Below are positions 25,785-34,214 of a stretch of 35,334 nucleotides of DNA, piece by piece. The notes beneath the pieces are model-generated. The model was not told the DNA's origin, did no database searches, and saw only the letters and a list, made by a program, of their open reading frames with translations. A program made the translations under genes and the position numbers. The DNA is taken from the NCBI RefSeq assembly GCF_001442625.1, contig NZ_LMZQ01000030.1:1-35334 (forward strand), written 5' to 3'. How positions within the stretch are numbered: position 1 is the first letter of the stretch; every line of letters begins with the position of its first letter. Source of the DNA: Pedobacter ginsenosidimutans (GTDB lineage Bacteria > Bacteroidota > Bacteroidia > Sphingobacteriales > Sphingobacteriaceae).

Positions 25785-27773
25785 CTACTCCAACGCAAAT
25801 GCCTCCCAGCCTGCGATAGTTTCCCTGTTACATTTCATTACCGATTGCCCGCCCTCAGAAGAAATGTACTTGCCGTTATTCCCCTTAAGTGAGATTTTTC
25901 CATTGGCGTTAACCACCCAATCAAACTTTTCCCAATCGCTGATCGTTGTCCGATTGCAGGTTATCCCGGTTGTGGCCCCATTTTCTGATGAGACATATTT
26001 GTTCATGCTCCGCAAGGCAACTTTTCCTCCACCTGCGTCAATAATAGTAAAAGTTTCCCAGTCGGAAGCGCTGGCGCGGTTACATCTCATGGGCGCTCCT
26101 CCATTTTCGCCGGATACAAACAGGTTGTTGGGGCCTTTTAATTTTACTGTTTGACCAATCGGTGCTTCTGCCTGTATCTGCAAATTACCAAGTTCAAGCC
26201 ATCCATTTTTAAAGGTGCCAGTTACAGCAAGTGCAATGCCGGGCTTATTTAAATTTGTTTTATCAACAATTGCTACAGCCCATTTGTAAGTACCAGGAGG
26301 CAAATTGATTGCCGTTGTGGTGAAATTATAAGTGATAGGATTGTCTTTCAGCCATTTAGAAGGATCACCGTTTTCATCAATAAAGAGTTTTTTTACCACA
26401 CCGGCAGTATCCAGAATAGCAAAGGCAACTTTGTACTTATAGTTCCACTGAGGGATATTATTAGGGCAATAACCCCAGCCCATGTTTTTCCAGCGATGGC
26501 TCAAAATAGCAGTGGCACCATTGGCAAGTGCATTTGGCAATGATAACTCATCAGGATATAAACGGTAGCCTCCTTCTGCATTAAACCGTTGTACCAGCGG
26601 AAAGCTGGTTTGAAACCATGAGGTCGTTTCTCCAACCCTAAAATCCATCATGTTTACTGCAGCTTCGGCCGACCTGTTAAATTCGCCCAGCCTTACATCC
26701 TCAGGATGCCCTTCGCGATATTGTCCGCTCGAGTCGATCCAGTAACGGTGGGTACCACTCACAATCCATCCTCCTTCCATAATAATCGGACGTTTATGTT
26801 TCCAGGTTGCAGCGAAGTTTTTCTCCCAGCTTTGGTAATAGTCTGTCATTCCGAAGGCATCGTGCCTCAGGCTGTACCCTTGATTGATCGCTTTCACCAA
26901 TAGCCTATCACTATTGGCGTTTGCTGCCCCCCAACTCGTAGGATGGCCTATTAATCTATGGTAATTGATTACCAGCGGCACTTTGGTAAAAGTTCTGTTG
27001 TATAATGCCATAATCCAGTCTAAAACCTCTTCTTTAGCTGTTTCTGTTTGTGCAGCAGTTAAAGTACCGGGTTCTGCATACACTACATTGTGTGCTTCTC
27101 CCCATTTGCCCAAACCATAGGCATCGATAAAAGAGGTACGAACGGGATCATTAAAATCTTTTGCCAGTTCTTCGATGAAGGTGGTGTAATACTGCCTGAA
27201 TATCGGATCCGGAGGGTAAGGGGTTTTCTGTGCAGGCACGGCGGGGTTTGATAACCAATACCCAGCTCCTGCGTTAAACACAAAAGCAGGCGTATTTTCT
27301 CCCTGATCACGCCCGTCTACAACGATCCGAAATGCGATGGGTAATCCCCTGGTTTTAACCCCATTAATTAATTTACCGATCTGTGAACTCAGGTCTCTCC
27401 AGGCATAAACACCTGGGCTGGGATTAAGGGACCGCCAGCTTGTACGGATGTAGCAGGCAGATGCATAATCAATTGCCTTTACATTAGCGCCCAATTCTGG
27501 CACAAAAAACTGGCTATCCCAATAGGTATCCAGCGCATCACGTTTCCCATACATCACCCATCCGTTTAACGGATTGCGCAATACAGCTGTACTATTGTAT
27601 ACAGGCCTGATCAGTACGTTATTGACGGCACCAACAACAGCCATTTTTTCCGCTCCGTTGTTAAAGGCTTCTAGCAGATCTTCGTCTTTGTTTTTAGTGC
27701 ACGAAAGCATGTGCAAGCATAAAAATGCCAGCAAAGCAACCTTTGCGGTCTTTTCTAAATTTAGTTTTTTCAT
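25785..27773 (-). CDS. Glycosidase-like TIM-barrel lipoprotein (DUF4832-like) with C-terminal fascin-like trefoil
   Basis: I choose the ATG at 27773 over the upstream ATG at 27785, because it begins a standard lipoprotein signal (MKKLNLEK to HMLSC). Residue numbers here count from 27785. The N-terminal part resembles GH42-like/DUF4832 barrels: RNPLNGWVMYG, YIRTSWRSLNPSPGVYAWRD, DAYGLGKWGEAHN (E230) and RPIIMEGGW (E337). E230 and E337 are a plausible acid/base and nucleophile pair. A beta-sandwich follows at about 440-535. The last 122 residues contain three tandem units with the pattern K-Y-x-S-S-E-x-G, C-N-R and W-E-x-F, which form a fascin-like beta-trefoil. A surface glycosidase with a carbohydrate-binding trefoil is inferred. 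It lies downstream of the CE15/SusCD genes on the same strand, after a 637-base gap. Confidence 0.7.
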   Translation of the reverse strand: MKKLNLEKTAKVALLAFLCLHMLSCTKNKDEDLLEAFNNGAEKMAVVGAVNNVLIRPVYNSTAVLRNPLNGWVMYGKRDALDTYWDSQFFVPELGANVKAIDYASACYIRTSWRSLNPSPGVYAWRDLSSQIGKLINGVKTRGLPIAFRIVVDGRDQGENTPAFVFNAGAGYWLSNPAVPAQKTPYPPDPIFRQYYTTFIEELAKDFNDPVRTSFIDAYGLGKWGEAHNVVYAEPGTLTAAQTETAKEEVLDWIMALYNRTFTKVPLVINYHRLIGHPTSWGAANANSDRLLVKAINQGYSLRHDAFGMTDYYQSWEKNFAATWKHKRPIIMEGGWIVSGTHRYWIDSSGQYREGHPEDVRLGEFNRSAEAAVNMMDFRVGETTSWFQTSFPLVQRFNAEGGYRLYPDELSLPNALANGATAILSHRWKNMGWGYCPNNIPQWNYKYKVAFAILDTAGVVKKLFIDENGDPSKWLKDNPITYNFTTTAINLPPGTYKWAVAIVDKTNLNKPGIALAVTGTFKNGWLELGNLQIQAEAPIGQTVKLKGPNNLFVSGENGGAPMRCNRASASDWETFTIIDAGGGKVALRSMNKYVSSENGATTGITCNRTTISDWEKFDWVVNANGKISLKGNNGKYISSEGGQSVMKCNRETIAGWEAFALE
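25788..26153 (-). repeat. Three tandem about 40-residue units coding a beta-trefoil
   Basis: Protein residues 545-587, 588-629 and 630-666 (numbered from 27785) repeat the same pattern. Each has a Lys-rich strand start, then FVSGENG, YVSSENG or YISSEGG, then RCNR, TCNR or KCNR, then SDWETF, SDWEKF or AGWEAF. The threefold symmetry fits a fascin/ricin-like trefoil. Confidence 0.75.
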
Positions 27774-27785
27774 GGTAATAAACAT

Positions 27786-28422
27786 TAAATTATTGGATTT
27801 AAAAATTCTTTAAATTTGAATACAGCAAGCTTCTGAAAGCTTAGGCCAATTTTTGCCATTCGCTAAAATTATATGCGCACCAGTTGCTACCTAAATAAGG
27901 GATTGACGTAAAGAGACATTATAAATCGAAGCACGATTGTCGACAGATCGTTATTTTGAATCATAATGATGGGGCTAAAAAAATCGGTGATCAGCGCATG
28001 ATGTCACGCTGGTTAGGAAAGGCAAAAGAGATCTTTAATGCATCCAATCTGGACTCATTTAATTACACTTAGCCTCCATTTCACCTTGCTCCCGGTTAAT
28101 GGAATTTAAGATATTGGCTCATAAGAATATAATTTGGTTGTGATAAAAATACACGGCAAGAGGGTACTGAAGGGTTCGTTTTTGTACGGAAATGGTTCAA
28201 TTTTGTACAAGAAGAAAAAAAATGCCCCGAAGGATATTAAAACTGATATTCGCTTTCAAAAAATATTGATAAATCATTGCATATCAACAGAAAACAAAAA
28301 ACGGAGGCGCTTTGCAGCGTTCCTCCGTCAACTAAAACTAACCAATCTTATTTTTTTTCAGTTACATTAACACAACATATTGTAAAATAGCGGATTGCCT
28401 TAACATCCATCCAATAGCTTAA
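27786..28422. other. 637-base gap between minus-strand genes
   Basis: No complete gene is supported. It holds the leader and promoter of the 25785 gene and the terminator of the CE15-like gene at 28291-28328. On the plus strand, 27899-28072 is open for 57 codons without an ATG near its beginning and ends in MMSRWLGKAKEIFNASNLDS before a TAG. It reads somewhat like a protein tail and may be a gene remnant. A 78-codon plus frame at 28134-28370 overlaps the terminator and is not credible. Confidence 0.4.
28291..28328 (-). terminator. Rho-independent terminator of the second polysaccharide operon
   Basis: The arms ACGGAGG-CGC (28301-28310) and GCG-TT-CCTCCGT (28317-28328) pair with a small bulge. 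On the minus strand a T-rich tract follows (complement of 28291-28300). It lies about 95 bases after the end of the CE15-like gene. Confidence 0.75.
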
Positions 28423-29688
28423 CTAAAAATGGAGTTTGGCAAAGTGGATAAAATTTGTCCAATCGTAAACATTGAGGTCGTGTTTTCCTTCCCTGAAATG
28501 GTAACCCATAGCCGAATTAATTATCGGGCTGTTCACCGCGGGCATATCTTTGGGAAGGGCAACTTTTTTACCATAGAGATCGTAAACAGGTTTAGCATTC
28601 TCTAATGACAAAAACGAGCCATAAGGATCTGCCCATCTATCTTCGGTAGCATTGGTGGTATACACAGGCCGTGGGGCAATGAGGCCAATGAGCATATGCT
28701 GATCGACCGGCAGACTGTTTACATCGTTGCTATATTTCTTGTAATTATTATTAAACCAATAACCAAACTGTTTATTGATCAGGCTTATTGTTTCGCCATA
28801 TTTGCGCCTTGCAAGCGATGCGCCTGTACTGCCTGAGCAACTGCTAAACACCATTGCAAAACGCTGATCCTGGGCGGCAGCCCATAAAGCCGTTTTACCA
28901 CCCCGCGAATGCCCTACAAGCGCAACTTTGTTAAAATCGATTTCTTTATCGGTTTTGAAGTAATCCATTACCCTGCTTGCTGCCCATGCCCAAACGCCGA
29001 TTGCTTTCATTCCATTATCTTTTTCCAGTTCTGCCGGAAACAAATGTGCCAATACACCATTCTGATAGCTATCCTTACGGTCAGGAGCTACATCTCCATG
29101 ATGAAAAGCAGCGATAGCATAACCGCTGTCGATCATTAACTCTGCAGGCCAAAAAGTACTCTTTTCTGCTCTTGTAGGATCGGTATTTCTGTTGCTCCGG
29201 TTGTTGATCAGTAAAAATACCGGAGCTGGTTTCTTCCGGTTATTTGGAATAAAGAGCACCACAGGAAAGGATACCAAATTCCCTTTATTCCAGGCGGTAA
29301 TTTTTATCTCTTTCAAATGGGCCTTTCCCTGCATCGCATCAGCTTTTTCATTCGTTACAATAAACTTTAAACTATCAAAACTGCCGGGTGTTTTTCCATA
29401 AACATGTTCTTCAAAAAGGGCTAAAAGCTCAGGTCTTCGCTTTTTCTCCCAAATCGAGGTGTTTTTCACCCTTTCTCCCTTTGTGGTGAGCAGTATTTCG
29501 GGTAAGGTATAGGCAGGAACAGTGCTTTCATCATAATTGACAATCTCTCCCATAAACTTATCCGTTTTCTGCGCATGTAAGCTACCTGAAAATAGGATTA
29601 GCGCCAGCAAAAAAAACATGGTTTTTCTTACCGAATCGTTTATTACACATCTGCCTTGATGAAGAGAAAATTTTAAGCTATACATCAT
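28423..29688 (-). CDS. CE15-like glucuronoyl esterase (alpha/beta hydrolase)
   Basis: This 421-residue secreted alpha/beta hydrolase has its signal segment MFFLLALILFSGSLHAQ at residues 24-40. The annotated ATG (29688) lies 2 bases after the SusD stop (TAAGTATG), so translation is probably coupled; the internal Met 24 is an alternative start. The nucleophile motif VGHSRGGKTALWA places Ser261. SSCSGSTGASLARRKYGE, DQHMLIGLIAPRPVY and YHFREGKHDLNVYDW (H403) match the bacterial CE15 pattern. Family members cleave esters between 4-O-methyl-glucuronic acid of xylan and lignin alcohols. The usual acid position after the SSCSG block appears not to be Glu; E349, D350 or D354 in TEDRWADP may serve instead. 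It is the last gene of the SusC-SusD-CE15 operon. Confidence 0.78.
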   Translation of the reverse strand: MMYSLKFSLHQGRCVINDSVRKTMFFLLALILFSGSLHAQKTDKFMGEIVNYDESTVPAYTLPEILLTTKGERVKNTSIWEKKRRPELLALFEEHVYGKTPGSFDSLKFIVTNEKADAMQGKAHLKEIKITAWNKGNLVSFPVVLFIPNNRKKPAPVFLLINNRSNRNTDPTRAEKSTFWPAELMIDSGYAIAAFHHGDVAPDRKDSYQNGVLAHLFPAELEKDNGMKAIGVWAWAASRVMDYFKTDKEIDFNKVALVGHSRGGKTALWAAAQDQRFAMVFSSCSGSTGASLARRKYGETISLINKQFGYWFNNNYKKYSNDVNSLPVDQHMLIGLIAPRPVYTTNATEDRWADPYGSFLSLENAKPVYDLYGKKVALPKDMPAVNSPIINSAMGYHFREGKHDLNVYDWTNFIHFAKLHF

Positions 29689-29690
29689 AC

Positions 29691-31352
29691 TTAATACCCT
29701 GGATTTTGAATCAGTTTATTTGCTTTATTGATTTCAGACTGCTGAAAAGGATACCAATAGTTTTTACTGGTAAAGGTCCTGTTTTCAATTACAAAAGGGC
29801 TATAAGCTAGCGTAGTACCCACCTTGGTAATTTTTATGCCTTTAACCGGTCCGTTAAAATTACTTTCCCCATCCTTCCATCGCCTCACATCAAAAAACCG
29901 TTGCTCTTCGAAACATAATTCTACACGGCGTTCATTTTTAATGCGATCGCGCATTTGAGATTGTGTTAACCCAGATAGCACAGGCATCCCGGCACGGGCG
30001 CGCACAGCATTTATGGCATTATAAACTTCTGCATTCGGACCTCCAAATTCATTTAAAGCCTCCGCATAAATCAGTAGGATTTCTGCATACCTAAACAATA
30101 CCCATGGCCTTCTTACGCTTGTGGTACCTGTGATGTTATAAGTTGCATTGCCACTTAGAAACTTACGCAGGTAATAGCCTGATTTTGTACTGTTAACATT
30201 GGAAGGAACATTATCACGCCCGCCCTCGTAAGTTTCTACTGCACGTGTTAAACTTCCCGTTTTAAAATTTGCTCCATTATATACAATAAACTGGTTTAAA
30301 CGTGGGTCTCTGTTGGCATACGGATTTTGCGGATCATAACCTGATGTAGGGTCTGTTATGGCTTTGCCATTGGTCATTTCAAAAGCATCGACCAGGTTCT
30401 GTGTAGGATTTGTTCTTCCCAATCCACCTGTGAAGCTAATGGGTGCGTTATTTGATTCTATTGTATTGGTATTGCTTGCAGGTGTGGCGAAGATAACCTC
30501 ATTGTTGTAAGAAGTAGCGGTGGTGGTATAGTCCCATAAGCTCGGGAATAACGCTGTACTCAACAAGCTGTGCTTGTTTAAATCGATTAAATCTTTTGCA
30601 CTTTTCGCGGCATTCTGCCACCGCTGCAGCTCGTTACCCGGGTTATAAAGCGGACTTGCATAAACCAACAGGGCTTTAGCTTTTAGTGCCATCCCCGCAG
30701 CCTTTGTAGCACGGCCATAATTGGCCGCATCCCAATCTTTGGTAGAAGCTGCCGGAATCTGGCTGATTGCCGAGTCACAATCTTTAACAATCTGTTTTAC
30801 CACATCATCAACAGTATTTCGTGGAAGATTCAGATCTTCTACCGGCGAAAAGGATTTGGTGGCGAGCACGATTCCGCCATACCGTTTAAATAATTCATAA
30901 TGGAATAAAGCCCTCAGAAAGAAGGCCTCTCCCCTTAGCGCAGGCAGATCGCTTGCCGGAAAAATAACCGCCGTTGGTGATCGCTCCAGAAATGTATTTA
31001 CCACCCATAGTCCAGTATAAAGATTGGTGTATTGTTCATCGAAGGTCCTTAAACTGCTCCAGTTACCATTATTGAAAACGTTTATGTTGCTATTTAAATT
31101 TGAATTTACAGCTTCATCACTTCCGCTGGCCATTAATGCGCCTGAACCGTCAACATTATATCTGGCCAGCATATAATTGTATCCGTTGTTTAAATACTCC
31201 CGCACACGCCTGTCGGTATTCCAGATTGCTTCCTCACTTACAGGGCCTTCACTGTACGAAGGTTCAAAAAATTCATCCTTACAAGCGCCAAGGCCCATTA
31301 GCAAAACTGCCAGAAGGATGTACATACCATATAGTTTCTTTTTCATCTTCAT
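29691..31352 (-). CDS. SusD/RagB family surface glycan-binding lipoprotein
   Basis: This 553-residue SusD is the partner of the SusC gene just upstream (gap 6 bases). The lipoprotein signal has Cys 24 (LMGLGACKDEFFEP). Typical blocks are LRGEAFFLRALFHYELFKRYGGI, MALKAKALLVYASPLYNPGNE, DPTSGYDPQNPYANRDPRL, WVLFRYAEILLIYAEALNE and ERRVELCFEEQRFFDVRRW. The sequence ends NKANKLIQNPGY, as SusD proteins of this type do. The blocks are closely similar to the second, truncated SusD at 34215, so the two may come from duplication of a SusCD pair. The CE15-like gene starts 2 bases after its stop codon. Confidence 0.95.
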   Translation of the reverse strand: MKMKKKLYGMYILLAVLLMGLGACKDEFFEPSYSEGPVSEEAIWNTDRRVREYLNNGYNYMLARYNVDGSGALMASGSDEAVNSNLNSNINVFNNGNWSSLRTFDEQYTNLYTGLWVVNTFLERSPTAVIFPASDLPALRGEAFFLRALFHYELFKRYGGIVLATKSFSPVEDLNLPRNTVDDVVKQIVKDCDSAISQIPAASTKDWDAANYGRATKAAGMALKAKALLVYASPLYNPGNELQRWQNAAKSAKDLIDLNKHSLLSTALFPSLWDYTTTATSYNNEVIFATPASNTNTIESNNAPISFTGGLGRTNPTQNLVDAFEMTNGKAITDPTSGYDPQNPYANRDPRLNQFIVYNGANFKTGSLTRAVETYEGGRDNVPSNVNSTKSGYYLRKFLSGNATYNITGTTSVRRPWVLFRYAEILLIYAEALNEFGGPNAEVYNAINAVRARAGMPVLSGLTQSQMRDRIKNERRVELCFEEQRFFDVRRWKDGESNFNGPVKGIKITKVGTTLAYSPFVIENRTFTSKNYWYPFQQSEINKANKLIQNPGY

Positions 31353-31358
31353 GTTGAA

Positions 31359-34181
31359 TTAAAATTTGACATTTATGCCTACTGCAAAGGTTTTTACGTA
31401 GGGATAAGAGGAGAAACGACCTGCATTGGGTGTTTCGGGATCTATATCCAGCGCATTGAGTTTGGAGATGGTAAAAATATTGTTGCCACTTACAAAAATC
31501 CTTGCGCCTTTAAAACGTAAGCGTTGGTTGAGTTTATTTGAAGTGCTATAACCGATTTCGGCGGATCTAAGCTTCAAAAAATCACCTGAATACAACCAAA
31601 AGGTAGAATTTGCGGTATTATTCCCATTATCGGAGATTCCAACGCGTGGGTATTTCGCTGTAGCCGCAGTAGCAGGCGTCCAGGTATCTAAACTCAACTG
31701 GTTCAATCCATTAGGGCCCGCATACATAATATCCGAAAGATCAATTGTTCGCCCTTCTACACCTTGAAACTGTGCACCGAGATCAAATTGTTTATACCTG
31801 ATGTTAAAACCAAAGCCGTAATATATTTTCGGAATATCGGTATAGTCGCTTGATACAGCATCATTTGCATCTATGATATTATCGTTGTTAACGTCTTTGT
31901 ATTTAAGATCGCCGGGTACCACGAGGCTAGATAAGGTTTGCTTTGGGCTTGCATTAATTTCTGCCTGGTTTTGAAAAATACCTTCAGCAATGTAATAGTT
32001 TCCGCCATTTACGTAGCGCCCTATTGTAGATTGATTGGGCAATACATTTTCGGTCCTTTCCAAAATCACGTTTTTAGCATATGTAAAGTTGGCATTGGTA
32101 CTGATTAATACTTCACCGATTCTTTTATTAAAAGCACCGCTGGCATCAAATCCTTTACTGCTCACCTTCCCAGAGTTTACCTGTGCAATGGCTATCCCAA
32201 CGATACCCGGTAAATTTGCAGGGCCCAAAATGTCTGTCCGTTTTTCATCAAAATAATCAAAAGAGAAGGAAAGTGCCCCTTTGAGAAAGTCTACATCTGT
32301 ACCCAGGTTTAATCGGTCAACCTTTTCCCAGGTGGTTAGTGGGTTACCAGCAGGGCTTACCAATCTTGCTGTTGTTGAAGTAGAAAAAGTAGAACCGAGA
32401 AATGGTCCCGCATCTCTGGTAAACAGCGTGCGGTAAGGTAGCCTAACGATATTCCCGCTAGCATCATAAGTTGGTCCGATGTTGCCCGAACGACCGTAAG
32501 ATCCTCTGAATTTAAGATAGCTGATAGCTGAGGCATCTTTAAAAAAATCTTCTTTGGAGATAAGCCATCCGGCCGATACTGCGGGAAAAAACCCGAAACG
32601 TCTTCCTGAAGCGTAATTTTCTGATCCTGAATAACTTGCGATAAAACCCAGCATATAGCGCTGTCTGAAACTATAATCGGCACGACCAACAAGCATACGG
32701 GAACGATAGTCTAACCGATCTACTGCTGCACTTATATATTGCTGCCCACGTACATTAGCTTTTATTTGATGATCTGTAGCAATAGTCCTGTTATAATCGA
32801 AGCCAAACCAAAGCTCATTATTTTTGGTATTGGTTTGGAATGCTGCAGTTCTATAGGCAATTACCGCAGGTGTACGATAGGTTTGTACTGGTGTAACTGT
32901 CTGATTGAAAACAGCATAATTTTCAGATAATCCATCTCCATAATTGCCATAGCCATCGTAAGAAAAGAATAAGTTAGCAGAAAGACCTTTCGTTATAAAA
33001 TCCAGTTTTTGATCGGCCATGATACTGGCCAGTAAAATATTTGTGGTGGTACGCGAAAATCCTGTTGCCTGTAACTGACCGAGTGGATTATTCTGAAAGA
33101 GCGAAGTTCCACCATAAGATCCATCCGCATTTAAAATAGGAAACGCATTGGGCGGCAAATTATACAGGTTGTTAAATACAGTTGCAGTACCATCTCCAAC
33201 ATCATTCCTCACTTCACTTCTAACGCCTGCCAACAAAGTGAGCGTAAGTGTTTTGGTCACATCGTAATCCAGATTGATCCTGAAGTTATAACGTTTATAA
33301 CCATAATTGGAATCGTAATTGGGCGTTTCTGTTTCTTTAAAAAGTCCTTGCTGATTAAAGTAACTAACAGAACTAAAATAACGCACTTTGTTGCTCCCGC
33401 CACTAAAAGTAAGTGCATACCTTTGGGTAGCGGCCCGTTTGTTTAAAAAACGATCTAAATAATTGTTATCAGGATACAAATAGGGATCTGTATGATTTTT
33501 GTACGCATCGAGCGCTGCCTCACTGTAGGCTGGCGTTTGCCCGATATTGGTTAAGCCACGATTGTACAAGGTGGCAAAATCGTAGGCATTTAAGGGCTTG
33601 ATCAGGTTACTGGCCGATTGAAAACCACCCTGGGCATCGAAAGAGATTAGGTTTTCGCCAACTTTGCCCCTTTTGGTTGTCACCAGAATGGCGCCATTCC
33701 CTCCATTCAGGCCATACCAGTTTAGCGCAGCAGCATCTTTTAATACGGTTACGCTTTCAATTTCGCTGATATCCATATCTTCGAAATCACGTTCAATTCC
33801 ATCTACGAGGAAAGCCGGTGTTGAGCCCTGCGCATAAGATGACCTTCCACGGATCTGGTAGGATACGTTTCCGCCACCAGGTTGATTACCTGTCCATCTG
33901 AACAAAAAACCGCTCAACCTTCCGGCGAGTAAACCAGACAGGTTACTGATTGGCACTTTTGTGAGCTGGTTATACCGAAGCGAACTCTGAGCAAAATTCA
34001 GTTCTTCCCTACTGCGGGTACCAAAGGGAATTTCTATCAATTTATTAGTTGAGTCTGTATGTCCATCGTTTTCCTTTGTGATAGACACCTCCTGATTTGT
34101 ATTTTGTGCTAAAGCTGTGCAGGTAAACAGATAGCATATGATGCCCAAAATTATGCCTGAACATTTAGTATATCTTGTCAT
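31359..34181 (-). CDS. SusC/RagA family TonB-dependent transporter lacking the N-terminal CarboxypepD_reg domain
   Basis: This 940-residue SusC-class transporter has a signal peptide ending near residue 25 (FTCTALAQ). Unlike the other two SusC proteins here, it has no GxVxDxxxxPLPGxxV-type CarboxypepD_reg domain. Residues 26-60 are a short polar linker, followed by LIEIPFGTRSREELNFAQ, which may act as the TonB contact. The plug at about 70-170 is recognisable: LLAGRLSGFLF, YQIRGRSSYAQGSTPAFLV, DGIERDF, IESVTVLKDAAALNWYGLNGGNGAI. A barrel ends in TFAVGINVKF. The order on the minus strand is truncated SusD, this SusC, SusD, CE15. The reduced N-terminus could be a natural SusC subclass or a deletion. 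Confidence 0.93.
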   Translation of the reverse strand: MTRYTKCSGIILGIICYLFTCTALAQNTNQEVSITKENDGHTDSTNKLIEIPFGTRSREELNFAQSSLRYNQLTKVPISNLSGLLAGRLSGFLFRWTGNQPGGGNVSYQIRGRSSYAQGSTPAFLVDGIERDFEDMDISEIESVTVLKDAAALNWYGLNGGNGAILVTTKRGKVGENLISFDAQGGFQSASNLIKPLNAYDFATLYNRGLTNIGQTPAYSEAALDAYKNHTDPYLYPDNNYLDRFLNKRAATQRYALTFSGGSNKVRYFSSVSYFNQQGLFKETETPNYDSNYGYKRYNFRINLDYDVTKTLTLTLLAGVRSEVRNDVGDGTATVFNNLYNLPPNAFPILNADGSYGGTSLFQNNPLGQLQATGFSRTTTNILLASIMADQKLDFITKGLSANLFFSYDGYGNYGDGLSENYAVFNQTVTPVQTYRTPAVIAYRTAAFQTNTKNNELWFGFDYNRTIATDHQIKANVRGQQYISAAVDRLDYRSRMLVGRADYSFRQRYMLGFIASYSGSENYASGRRFGFFPAVSAGWLISKEDFFKDASAISYLKFRGSYGRSGNIGPTYDASGNIVRLPYRTLFTRDAGPFLGSTFSTSTTARLVSPAGNPLTTWEKVDRLNLGTDVDFLKGALSFSFDYFDEKRTDILGPANLPGIVGIAIAQVNSGKVSSKGFDASGAFNKRIGEVLISTNANFTYAKNVILERTENVLPNQSTIGRYVNGGNYYIAEGIFQNQAEINASPKQTLSSLVVPGDLKYKDVNNDNIIDANDAVSSDYTDIPKIYYGFGFNIRYKQFDLGAQFQGVEGRTIDLSDIMYAGPNGLNQLSLDTWTPATAATAKYPRVGISDNGNNTANSTFWLYSGDFLKLRSAEIGYSTSNKLNQRLRFKGARIFVSGNNIFTISKLNALDIDPETPNAGRFSSYPYVKTFAVGINVKF

Positions 34182-34214
34182 TTTTTATCTTTTAAATTAT
34201 ATATAACTGAATAA

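Noticed and set aside
28134..28370. A 78-codon plus-strand open frame
   Set aside because: It overlaps the CE15 operon terminator, is Lys-rich from A-rich DNA and shows no family features.
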